Assembly: GCA_021793055.1 (NCBI GenBank) | Contig: JAJYTL010000002.1 | Span: 1-33,583, forward strand | Origin: Pseudomonadota bacterium | GTDB lineage: Bacteria > Pseudomonadota > Alphaproteobacteria > Ferrovibrionales > Ferrovibrionaceae | DNA: 33,583 bases | Direction of reading: 5' to 3' | Part shown: piece by piece, positions 8,510 through 22,647 of the stretch | Numbering within the stretch: position 1 is the stretch's first letter | Layout: each line of letters starts with the position of its first letter | Program-made: the position numbers and the translations under genes | Notes under the pieces: model-generated | What the model was told of the DNA's origin: nothing | Databases searched by the model: none | Seen by the model: the letters and a program-made list of their open reading frames with translations, nothing else

Positions 8510-9874
8510 TCAGGCGCGTGTCACCACGCGGTCCCGGCCCGCCGCCTTCGCCGCGTAAAGCGCCTCATCGACGCGCTTGATCGCCGCTTGCGGGTCTTCG
8601 TCCGGATAGCCGACCGTAACGCCGATCGAGCAAGTGAGGGGAATCCCCTGGCCGCTGCCGTTGTTCGCCATCGGCACATCGGCAATACGGCCGCGAACGC
8701 GCTCGGCGACGCGAGCCGCGGCGTTGAGATCGGCGTCCGGCATGACCACGACGAACTCCTCGCCGCCGAACCGTGCCACGAGATCGGCGCTCCGGACGCT
8801 GTTGCCGATGCGGCTGGCGAATTCCTTCAGCACCCGATCGCCGGCGTCGTGGCCATACGTGTCGTTGACGACCTTGAAGTGATCGACATCGAGCATCAGA
8901 AGCGCGAAGCGGGTGGCGCCGTCGCGCCCGCTGCGCGTCAGGGTCTCGAGATGGTGGGTGAAGTAACGGCGGTTATAGACGCCCGTCAACGGGTCGGTCA
9001 CCGCCAGTTCGATGGTGCGGCGATAGTTGGCGCGCAGCCGATCCTGATAGAACTTGCGCCGCACCTGGGTCGCGCAGCGAGCGAGAAGCTCATTGCGATC
9101 CAGGGGCTTCATCAGGTAGTCGGTGACGCCGATCTCCAATCCCTTGATCACGCGCCCGCGATCGCCGTCGCCGAACACCAGGATCGGCACTTGGCGCGTT
9201 TCCTCGGCGCTGCGCAATTGCGCGCAGAGTCGCAAGCCGTCACCGCCCGTGAGCGACAAGCTGACAATGACGAGATCGAAGGCCCCGCCGCGCGCCAGCG
9301 TCAGCGCCTCGTCGCAGGACGTTTCAAAGACGAGGTTGTAATGCGACGCGAAAGAGTCCCGTATGCGCGCCACATCGCTCGACATATCCTCCACGACGAG
9401 AACACGGGCGCCCTCGATATCGGCGCCAAGGCTGCCGACCTCGAACTCGGGCATGCCCAACGCATGGGAGGTCTCCTCGCGCAGGCGGAACTCGTCGGTC
9501 ATCATCTTGAGCCGCACCAGCGAACGGACGCGGGCGAAGAGTTCAAGATCGTCGAGAGGTTTGGTGAGGAAATCGTCGGCCCCGGCTTCGAGGCCGCGCA
9601 CGCGGTCGCTGCGTTCGCCAAGCGCCGTGACCATGACGATCGGGATATGGCTGGTCTTGCAATCCGTCTTCAGGCGACGACAGACCTCGAAACCGTCCAT
9701 GCCCGGCATCATGACGTCGAGCAGAATGAGATCAGGCTGCGACTCGACGGCGCGGGCCAGGCCGTCCACCCCGTTCATCGCCGTCACCACATCGAAATAC
9801 TCGGCGCCGAGCTTGGCCTCGAGAAGCCTCACATTGGGCGCAACGTCGTCAACAACAAGAATCCGGGCCGACAT
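8510..9874 (-). CDS. pleD: PleD-type response regulator diguanylate cyclase (REC-REC-GGDEF)
   Basis: MSARILVVDDVAPNVRLLEAKLGAEYFDVVTAMNGVDGL...LILLDVMMPGMDGFEVCRRLK; second REC; DPLTGVYNRRYF; RSADLVARFGGEEFVVVMPDADL (GGEEF with RxxD I-site). Adjacent to divK. Confidence 0.95.
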   Translation of the reverse strand: MSARILVVDDVAPNVRLLEAKLGAEYFDVVTAMNGVDGLARAVESQPDLILLDVMMPGMDGFEVCRRLKTDCKTSHIPIVMVTALGERSDRVRGLEAGADDFLTKPLDDLELFARVRSLVRLKMMTDEFRLREETSHALGMPEFEVGSLGADIEGARVLVVEDMSSDVARIRDSFASHYNLVFETSCDEALTLARGGAFDLVIVSLSLTGGDGLRLCAQLRSAEETRQVPILVFGDGDRGRVIKGLEIGVTDYLMKPLDRNELLARCATQVRRKFYQDRLRANYRRTIELAVTDPLTGVYNRRYFTHHLETLTRSGRDGATRFALLMLDVDHFKVVNDTYGHDAGDRVLKEFASRIGNSVRSADLVARFGGEEFVVVMPDADLNAAARVAERVRGRIADVPMANNGSGQGIPLTCSIGVTVGYPDEDPQAAIKRVDEALYAAKAAGRDRVVTRA

Positions 9875-9876
9875 GA

Positions 9877-10242
9877 TCAGTCAAGAAAACGGCGCACGGT
9901 TTCAATGAATTTTCCAACCGAAATCGGCTTGGCGATGTAAGCCTCGCACCCGCCCTCGCGCATTTTCTCCTCGTCTCCCTTCATGGCGAAGGCAGTGACC
10001 GCCACCACCGGGATGGAGCGCAAGCTTTCATCCTCCTTGAGCCATTTGGTGACTTCGAGCCCGGAAACCTCCGGCAGCTGGATGTCCATGAGGATAAGGT
10101 CGGGGCGGTGTTCGCGGGCCAAGGCCAGCGCCTCAACTCCGTCCCGGCTTTGCAGGATGTCGTAACCGTGGGCATCGAGAAGATCATGAAAGAGCTTCAT
10201 GTTCATCTCATTGTCTTCGACGATGAGAACGGTTTTTTTCAT
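9877..10242 (-). CDS. divK: Single-domain cell-cycle response regulator DivK
   Basis: [121 protein letters not shown]. True start at 10242, not the 11082 of the ORF track. 2-nt gap to pleD. Confidence 0.96.
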   Translation of the reverse strand: MKKTVLIVEDNEMNMKLFHDLLDAHGYDILQSRDGVEALALAREHRPDLILMDIQLPEVSGLEVTKWLKEDESLRSIPVVAVTAFAMKGDEEKMREGGCEAYIAKPISVGKFIETVRRFLD

Positions 10243-10370
10243 CGATCCACTATCAGTTGTGAGATTCGGGCGCACCGAATCGCCCCCCCCTGCTTGTTCT
10301 ACCAGCGCCACGCCGCGGCGCCAAGGCAACCTGCGGCTCGAAAGTGCCGCCCGATGGAACGATATTAGTG

Positions 10371-10385
10371 TTAAGTTTTCGTTTA
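10371..10385. promoter_or_regulatory. Candidate CtrA binding site upstream of divK
   Basis: TTAA-GTTTTCG-TTTA, one mismatch to the CtrA consensus TTAA-N7-TTAA, in the divK/pepP divergent intergenic region. Confidence 0.45.
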
Positions 10386-10503
10386 TTCTAGGCCGTCGAT
10401 GCCAATTGCCGGCGAGTCGAGGGCAACACCATGCCACCCGGCCGCGGTTGCCGAGCCCGGACACGGCCGGCATAATTGCCGCGATATTTAGGAGACCGAT
10501 CGC

Positions 10504-16304
<5,801 letters not shown>

Positions 16305-16314
16305 GGCCGCGCCG

Positions 16315-17112
16315 TCACAAGATGGTATGCCAAGCTTTGCTCAGCCACGACCCCTGATGCGCCACGGGGGTGAGATGCGCGCCGGTCAGCAGTTGATAGG
16401 CGCGCGCATACCAAGGACTGCCGGGGAAATTGTGGCCGAGCACCGCCGCCGCCGTCTCCGCCTCGTCGGTGATGCCGAGCGCGAGATAGCACTCGGTCAG
16501 GCGTTCCAACGCCTCCGGAACCTGGGTCGTCGTCTGGTATTTCTCCACCACGGTGCGGAAGCGGCCGATGGCGGCAATGTACTCGCCGCGCCTTTCGTAG
16601 AAGCGGCCGATCGCCATGTCCTTGCCGGCCAGATGGTCGCGCGCCAAGCCGATCTTAAGGCGGGCATCGCGGGCATAAGGCGACTTCGGAAAGCGCCGGA
16701 CCACCTCCTCCAGCGCCTTCAGCGCCAGTTCCGTGATCCTCTGGTCACGGCCAACATCGATAATTTGATCGTAATAGCAATTGGCGACCAGATAATAGGC
16801 GTAAGCCACGTCCTTGTCGCCGGGATGAAGCTGGATATAGCGCTGCGCGGCGACAATCGCCTCATCGTAGTGATGGCCGCGATAGCTGGCGAAGGCCGAC
16901 ATGATCTGCGCCTTATTCGCCCAGGGCGAATAGGGATGCTGCAGATCGACCTGATCGAATTCCTTGGCGGCACGGTCATATTCGCCATTCGCCATCTCGT
17001 TCATGGCGCGGTCATAGAGAACGCCGACCGGATGCTCATGTGCGACGGGCTGGGTAGTGGAACTGCAGGCCGTGAGCAGGGCGAGGAGAAAAATCAGGGA
17101 AAGCTTGCGCAT
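16315..17112 (-). CDS. bamD: Outer-membrane assembly lipoprotein BamD
   Basis: Lipobox MRKLSLIFLLALLTAC; TPR-like repeats VLYDRAMNEMANGEYDRAAKEFDQVDLQHPYSPWANKAQIMSAFASY... Confidence 0.93.
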   Translation of the reverse strand: MRKLSLIFLLALLTACSSTTQPVAHEHPVGVLYDRAMNEMANGEYDRAAKEFDQVDLQHPYSPWANKAQIMSAFASYRGHHYDEAIVAAQRYIQLHPGDKDVAYAYYLVANCYYDQIIDVGRDQRITELALKALEEVVRRFPKSPYARDARLKIGLARDHLAGKDMAIGRFYERRGEYIAAIGRFRTVVEKYQTTTQVPEALERLTECYLALGITDEAETAAAVLGHNFPGSPWYARAYQLLTGAHLTPVAHQGSWLSKAWHTIL

Positions 17113-17300
17113 CGGCCCTATGTGTCATGACCGTTAAGGCAAAATCAAGCTGCGGAACCGGACCCGCCAGGGGCCGGCGACCGCTGCGGCGCCATTCTAG
17201 CCCATAATCAGCGAAAAAATGAAGAGAGGTGCGGCTCCCGCCGCCCTCCTCGGCACGGGCGGCCCGGGCGATCTAGGACAAGTTCGATCGAACGCCCAGG

Positions 17301-18281
17301 CTAGAGCGCAGCGACGCGGCGCGGCCAGGCCTCGGCCTCAGCTTCCGGCAGAACCTCGACCCGCCAAGCCGAGGGTTCCGCGAAAAGCGCCTGCAAGAGC
17401 CTGGCATGCATCGCATGGCCCGACTGGGTGCCGTGAAAACGTCCGAGAATCGGCGCCCCGGCGAGATAAAGATCGCCCAAGGCATCGAGCGCCTTGTGGC
17501 GAACGAATTCGTCCGCGAAGCGAAGCCCCTCTTCGTTCAGCACGCCGTCGTCCCCGACCACCACCGCATTGGCGAGCGAACCGCCCTTGGCGAGCCCGGA
17601 AGACCATAGCTTTTCAAGATCGCGAGTGAACCCGAAGGTGCGCGCCGGCCCAAGCTCCGCCTTGAAGATGTCGTAGTCGAGATCGAAGGCGATCGCCTGC
17701 TCGCCGACCGGCGAATTGGGGAAATCGATTTCAAAACCGATCCGGAACGTCTCCGCCGGCGCCAGTTCGGCGAAACGCCGGGCATCACCGATACGGATCG
17801 GGCGCAACACCCGGATGTAACGCCGCGGCGCCGCCTGCTCAAGGATGCCGGCGCGCTCGATAAGCTGCACGAAGGGCGCCGCCGATCCATCCATCGCCGG
17901 CACTTCCGGCCCATCGAGATCGACGCGGACATTGTCGATGCCAAGCCCCGCGAAAGCGGCGACAAGATGCTCTATGGTTTTGATGCTGACGCCGGCGGCA
18001 TTGGCGATCTCGGTGCAGAGCTCGGAGGTGCGTACCTGATCGACATGCGCGGGGATCATCGCGCCCGGCCCCTCAAGATCGAGCCGGCGGAAAACCACGC
18101 CCCGATCGACCGGCGCCGGGTGAAGTTCGAGCGCGACCTTGGCTCCCGTGTGCAGACCGATGCCGCTGCAGCCGACGGCGCTGCGCAAGGTTTTCTGCGG
18201 CACGAGATCGGCCTCAACCGCGGGATGGATCCCGTTTGAGACCGACGAGACTTGTGACACCGACGAGACTTGTCGCCGCAC
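17301..18281 (-). CDS. lpxC: UDP-3-O-acyl-N-acetylglucosamine deacetylase LpxC
   Basis: QKTLRSAVGCSGIGLHTGAKVALELHPAP; TIEHLVAAFAGLGIDNVRVDLDGPEVPAMDGSAAPFV; ARTFGF; KALDALGDLYLAGAPILGRFHGTQSGHAMH. Start codon (GTG 18281) uncertain. Confidence 0.96.
   Translation of the reverse strand: MRRQVSSVSQVSSVSNGIHPAVEADLVPQKTLRSAVGCSGIGLHTGAKVALELHPAPVDRGVVFRRLDLEGPGAMIPAHVDQVRTSELCTEIANAAGVSIKTIEHLVAAFAGLGIDNVRVDLDGPEVPAMDGSAAPFVQLIERAGILEQAAPRRYIRVLRPIRIGDARRFAELAPAETFRIGFEIDFPNSPVGEQAIAFDLDYDIFKAELGPARTFGFTRDLEKLWSSGLAKGGSLANAVVVGDDGVLNEEGLRFADEFVRHKALDALGDLYLAGAPILGRFHGTQSGHAMHARLLQALFAEPSAWRVEVLPEAEAEAWPRRVAAL
18241..18276 (-). repeat. Two tandem 18-bp units in the putative 5' coding end of lpxC
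   Basis: ACCGACGAGACTTGTGAC (18241-18258) then ACCGACGAGACTTGTCGC (18259-18276); first 15 bp identical. Confidence 0.8.
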
Positions 18282-18396
18282 GGGCTACCCCCTTCATTCG
18301 ACGCCTGGCGCGAGATCTTCGACCGCCCGGAGGAAATTCTCGCGGAACTCCGATTCTGCTCTTTACTTCAAGCCTTTGCACGGAATCCGCAGAGCC

Positions 18397-18451
18397 GATA
18401 ATCCCGCAACCCGCGGCAGCGCACAAATCACGCTTTGTTACGCTTTGTTAC
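18397..18451 (-). promoter_or_regulatory. Candidate lpxC promoter with upstream 10-bp-phased GTAAC direct repeats
   Basis: On the minus strand: GTAACaaagcGTAAC (18451-18437), then TTGTGC (18426-18421), 18-nt spacer, ATTATC (18402-18397). Confidence 0.4.
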
Positions 18452-18550
18452 CAGAAAGCCGATCCTAAGGTTTTGATCTAGAGTAGTTTTCGGCTCCAAC
18501 CCCCGGTCGGCCGTGGAAACCGCCGCCGGATGCGAAAGCGGATCGCCGAA

Positions 18551-18643
18551 GGCGGCCGGAGGGCACATCCGCCCGGCCGCCGTCGACGATCTCGTCATGG
18601 CCGTCCCATCGGGTCCGCGGCTGGCGCCGCCCCGGACCCGATG
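18551..18643. terminator. Two strong hairpins downstream of ftsZ (candidate terminator or processing site)
   Basis: GGCGGCCGG (18551-18559)/CCGGCCGCC (18573-18581); CATCGGGTCCG (18607-18617)/CGGACCCGATG (18633-18643), an 11-bp perfect stem with additional pairing inside the loop. No T-tract. Confidence 0.5.
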
Positions 18644-18707
18644 TCGTTCGGCTCGAAACCGAAGCTCCCGGTCGCTCCGGCCGAGCGGCCCCGCTTGGCA
18701 CGCCCCG

Positions 18708-20426
18708 TCAATTCGCCTGGCGGCGGAGGAAGGCCGGAATATCGAGGAGATCCTCTTCCCGCTGCGGCGTCGACGGCCGCTCCGAGGCTTCGAGACCGCT
18801 CAGGCTCGGCGCACTCGGAGCTTGGGTTTGCGCCGGGGCCGGCCGCGGCATGCGCGGCTCGGCACGCGGCGCCGCCGGTGCCTCGCTCACGCCCCGGGCC
18901 CGCGTGGTGCTGCGGGCGAAGCGCTCGAACAGGCCGGGACGCCGGTTCTCCCGCTCCTCGCTCGGGCCGTTAACGATCTCGGCCTCGCGGAAGGGATCGG
19001 GCGCCGCCATCTCGGTCTGTGCCTGAACACCAGGCCGGCGCGGCGGGATGAACGGCGCGTCCTGAGCTTCGGGCTGCCCTTGGGAAGCCTGGGCTTGCGG
19101 CTGAGCCTGGGGCTGAGCCTGCACCGCAGCAGCCGGCAATGCCGGTTGGAAGCGCGGTTGCGGCTCGGGCCGCAACGCGCCTTCCGCCCGCGCCAGACTA
19201 TCGGCCTTGGCAACGCTCTCCGCCCGACTAAGCGGACCCGCCGCTTGCGCCACCGGAGCATGAACCGCCGAGGGTGCCGACACCGGGCTCGGTGAGGTCG
19301 CGAGCGCCGCCATGCCGCCAACGCCGCCGCCGCGGCGCGGCTCGGCCTCGGCGCGGAACGCCGCCGGGGCGGGCGACGCCGTGCCCGTCTGGCGCGCGGC
19401 GTCGGGGCGCACGAAAGGCGTCACCACGCCGTTCGAGACCGGCGGCTGCACGCTGCCCGCCGCCGCCTCGATGCCGGTCGCCACCACGGACACCCGCATG
19501 CGGCCCGCGAGGCCCTCGTCGAACGTCGAGCCGACGATGATATTGGCTTCGGGATCGACCTCGGAGCGGATACGGTTCGCGGCCTCGTCGACCTCGAACA
19601 AGGTGAGATCGCCGCCGCCGGTGATGTTGATCAGAACCCCTTTCGCGCCCTTCATGCAAACGTCGTCGAGCAAGGGGTTGGCGATCGCCGCCTCGGCCGC
19701 CGCGGTGGCGCGATTCGAGCCCTCGGCCTCGCCGGTTCCCATCATCGCCTTGCCCATCTCGTTCATCACGGTACGGACGTCGGCGAAGTCGAGATTGATC
19801 AGCCCCGGCATGACCATCAGGTCGGTGATGCCGCGGACCCCGGCATGCAGCACGTTGTCGGCCATGCGGAAGGCGTCGGCGAAAGTGGTCTTTTCGGTCA
19901 CCACCCGGAATAGGTTCTGGTTCGGGATGATGATCAGCGTATCGACGTATTGCCCGAGATCCTCGATCCCGGCCTCGGCGATGCGCATGCGGTGGTTGCC
20001 CTCGAACTGGAACGGCTTGGTCACTACGCCGATGGTGAGCACGCCCATCTCGCGCGCGATGCGGGCGACCACCGGCGCGGCACCGGTGCCGGTGCCGCCG
20101 CCCATGCCGGCGGTGATGAAGGCCATATGGCAGCCTTGGAGATGGTCTGCGATCTGGTCCATCGCCTCCTCGGCGGCGGCGCGGCCGACATCGGGCCGAG
20201 CCCCGGCGCCGAGACCCTGGGTCACCGACACGCCAAGCTGCAGGCGCTGCTCGGCGAGCGAACTCGACAGCGCCTGCGCGTCGGTATTGCCGACCACGAA
20301 TTCGACGCCAGGGAGCTGCGAATTGATCATGTTGTTCACGGCATTGCCGCCGGCACCTCCGATGCCGAAGACAACGATGCGGGGTTTCAGTTCCCGCGCC
20401 ACGGGAACGGTCAAATTGATTGCCAT
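18708..20426 (-). CDS. ftsZ: Cell division protein FtsZ (long C-terminal linker)
   Basis: [91 protein letters not shown]-terminal conserved peptide [13 protein letters not shown]. Start corrected from 20504 to 20426 (GGAGG SD). Confidence 0.98.
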   Translation of the reverse strand: MAINLTVPVARELKPRIVVFGIGGAGGNAVNNMINSQLPGVEFVVGNTDAQALSSSLAEQRLQLGVSVTQGLGAGARPDVGRAAAEEAMDQIADHLQGCHMAFITAGMGGGTGTGAAPVVARIAREMGVLTIGVVTKPFQFEGNHRMRIAEAGIEDLGQYVDTLIIIPNQNLFRVVTEKTTFADAFRMADNVLHAGVRGITDLMVMPGLINLDFADVRTVMNEMGKAMMGTGEAEGSNRATAAAEAAIANPLLDDVCMKGAKGVLINITGGGDLTLFEVDEAANRIRSEVDPEANIIVGSTFDEGLAGRMRVSVVATGIEAAAGSVQPPVSNGVVTPFVRPDAARQTGTASPAPAAFRAEAEPRRGGGVGGMAALATSPSPVSAPSAVHAPVAQAAGPLSRAESVAKADSLARAEGALRPEPQPRFQPALPAAAVQAQPQAQPQAQASQGQPEAQDAPFIPPRRPGVQAQTEMAAPDPFREAEIVNGPSEERENRRPGLFERFARSTTRARGVSEAPAAPRAEPRMPRPAPAQTQAPSAPSLSGLEASERPSTPQREEDLLDIPAFLRRQAN

Positions 20427-20507
20427 CTCATTCACCTCCGGGAAGACAAGTTGTTGTCCCGCGCCTCCCTCTGTGGACGCCGTTTGCGGGGAAAACGGAG
20501 CCACGCA

Positions 20508-21719
20508 TTAGAACGCCAGCCGCAGCCATTGGCCGAGACGGGCAAACCCGGCCGTGCTGCTTTTCGGCAGCCGGGCGGGCGCTTCCGTCTGGACATTGTC
20601 AGCGTACGCAAGAACGCCGGCGCAGGCCGCGAAAGCGGGCCCGCCGGTCGCCTCGGCCAAGCCGGCCATGCGAAGCGGCCGGCCAAGTCGTACCTGTTTA
20701 TCCAGGATTCGAGCCGCAAGCTCGCGAACGCCCTGCAACTGGCTGCCGCCGCCGACCAGCACAACGCGTCGGCCGGCCAGCTTGTCGAAGCCCGAAGCCT
20801 TCAGGCGCTCGCGCACCATCTCGAATATCTCCTCGGCCCGCGGCTTGACGATCCCGAACAGGATCGAGCGCGAGACGTGATTGGGGTTCAGGTGTTCGCT
20901 TTCGCCCACCTGGGGAACGTCGATGATCTCGTTTTCGTCGCCCTTGCCGGACAGCACGCTGCCATAGAGCGTCTTCATGCGCTCGGCATGAGCGAGCGGC
21001 GTCGAGAGACCGCGCGCGATGTCGGTGGTGATGTGGCCGCCGCCGATCGGAATCGAATCGGTATGCACCAGGCTGCCGTCGTAGAAAATGGCAAAGGTCG
21101 TGGTGCCGCCGCCGAGATCGACAATGGTGACGCCGAGGTCGGTCTCGTCCTCGACCAGCGTCGAGAGGCCGCTCGCATAGGGCGCGGCGACGAGGCCGGC
21201 GATCTTGAGATGGCAACGCTCGACACAGGTGATGAGATTGCGCACCGGGCCGGGCTGCGCCGTGACCACATGCAACGCGACGCCGAGCCGGTCGCCGAAC
21301 ATGCCGCGCGGATCGCGAATGCCGGCGGTGCCGTCGATCGTGTAGCCGACCGGGATGGCATGAATCACCTGGCGTTCGCCGAAGTCGCTGGCGCGGCCCT
21401 GATCAAGCGCGCGCCGAAGATCGTTATCGTCCACCGGATGGCCGGCCAGAGCCACCTCGACGCGGACCGTGTGCGATACCGGCTGGCCCGCGGTCAGGGT
21501 GAGAAAGACGTCCCGCACCGTATCGCCGGCCATGCGCTCGGCGGCGTCGACCGCGGCCCGCACCGAGGCCTCCGCCGCCTCCATGTCGACCACGGTGCCG
21601 GCCTTGAGCCCCTTCGCGACCTGATGGCCGATGCCGACCACGCGCAACTCGCCACCCTCGCGGCGGGCCAGAAAGCAGCAGACCTTGGTGGTCCCGACAT
21701 CGAGCCCCGCGATCAGCAT
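20508..21719 (-). CDS. ftsA: Cell division protein FtsA
   Basis: MLIAGLDVGTTKVCCFLARREG; HAIPVGYTIDG; VTIVDLGGGTTTFAIFYDGSLVHTDSIPIGGGHITTDIARGLSTPLAHAERMKTLYGSV; VVLVGGGSQLQGVRELA. Confidence 0.97.
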   Translation of the reverse strand: MLIAGLDVGTTKVCCFLARREGGELRVVGIGHQVAKGLKAGTVVDMEAAEASVRAAVDAAERMAGDTVRDVFLTLTAGQPVSHTVRVEVALAGHPVDDNDLRRALDQGRASDFGERQVIHAIPVGYTIDGTAGIRDPRGMFGDRLGVALHVVTAQPGPVRNLITCVERCHLKIAGLVAAPYASGLSTLVEDETDLGVTIVDLGGGTTTFAIFYDGSLVHTDSIPIGGGHITTDIARGLSTPLAHAERMKTLYGSVLSGKGDENEIIDVPQVGESEHLNPNHVSRSILFGIVKPRAEEIFEMVRERLKASGFDKLAGRRVVLVGGGSQLQGVRELAARILDKQVRLGRPLRMAGLAEATGGPAFAACAGVLAYADNVQTEAPARLPKSSTAGFARLGQWLRLAF

Positions 21720-21759
21720 GCGCCTTCCTCCCCCGACACGACGTTCTTCTTCATTCCTC

Positions 21760-22647
21760 TCACCCCTTGCCGTTGCCGTCGTTGCCGTCCAAACCGTCGA
21801 AATCGACCTTGGCGCCGGGCTGCAGTTCGAGCGTGATCCGGTCGGCGAGCCGCATATCGACGACGGTCACCGCCTTTTCCAACAGCCCCTGCCGCCGTTC
21901 GAGATCGGCGAGGCGTACCCAAGCCGCATCGGCATGACGATCCGGCAGCTCCACGGTCACGCCGTTCGCGAACAGGATGTTCCAGCGCCGATCGCCGACC
22001 CAGGTGGCCGCGGCAACCCGGCGAAACAGCGCCGGCTCGCCCATCAGCACCGAAAACAACGGTCCGGCCTTGGCGGCGGCACCGGCGCCGATGACGAGAC
22101 GGAGATCGCGGTAATCGGCCGGCTTGGCCTCGGGCAGCACGGTGCCGTCATCGTCGATAACCTCGACCCGACCATTGACCTGCCAGCGCGCGAAGGGCTG
22201 GCGCTCGACTAGGCGCACGAGGACCTCGTTCGGCAGCCGCCGGGCGACCGTCGCCGTCTTGACCCAACCGATGCGCTCGATGCGCGCGGCCGCCGCGGCG
22301 GTGTTGAAAAACAGGATCGGCGCGCCGCGCCGCACGCCGAGCGCCGCGAGAAGCGTGCGCTCGGGTGTCTCGTGACGGCCTTCGACGACGATCTCGCGGA
22401 CATTGAAGCCGATGTCGGCGGTGCCCCGGACAAGGGCGACACGCGCGGCGCGGTATTCGGCCAGGAACCAGCCCGAGGCAAAGCCCCAGCCGAGCGCACC
22501 GGCAACGATCAGTCCAAGGGCGGCGAAGACTAGCGGCTTGTAGCGCCAGAGCGAGCGGCGGCGCGGCCGCGTGCGCGGACGCCGCGCGCCGCCTTGCGGC
22601 TTGGCCCGGGGGAGAAGCGGCGCGCCGCTTCGGGTTACCGATCGCAT
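21760..22647 (-). CDS. ftsQ: Cell division protein FtsQ
   Basis: Basic N-terminus, single TM (LVFAALGLIVAGALGWGFA), POTRA-like FNVREIVVEGRHETPERTLLAALGVRRGAPILFFNTAAAAARIERIGWVKTATVARRLPNEVLVRLVERQPFARW; sits between ddl and ftsA. Confidence 0.92.
   Translation of the reverse strand: MRSVTRSGAPLLPRAKPQGGARRPRTRPRRRSLWRYKPLVFAALGLIVAGALGWGFASGWFLAEYRAARVALVRGTADIGFNVREIVVEGRHETPERTLLAALGVRRGAPILFFNTAAAAARIERIGWVKTATVARRLPNEVLVRLVERQPFARWQVNGRVEVIDDDGTVLPEAKPADYRDLRLVIGAGAAAKAGPLFSVLMGEPALFRRVAAATWVGDRRWNILFANGVTVELPDRHADAAWVRLADLERRQGLLEKAVTVVDMRLADRITLELQPGAKVDFDGLDGNDGNGKG

Noticed and set aside
8342-9940. 532-aa plus-strand ORF antisense to pleD
   Set aside because: Shadow ORF opposite a certain PleD gene; no domain motifs.
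19950-21836. 628-aa plus-strand ORF antisense to ftsZ/ftsA
   Set aside because: Spans two convincing genes on the other strand; arises from GC-rich codon complementarity.
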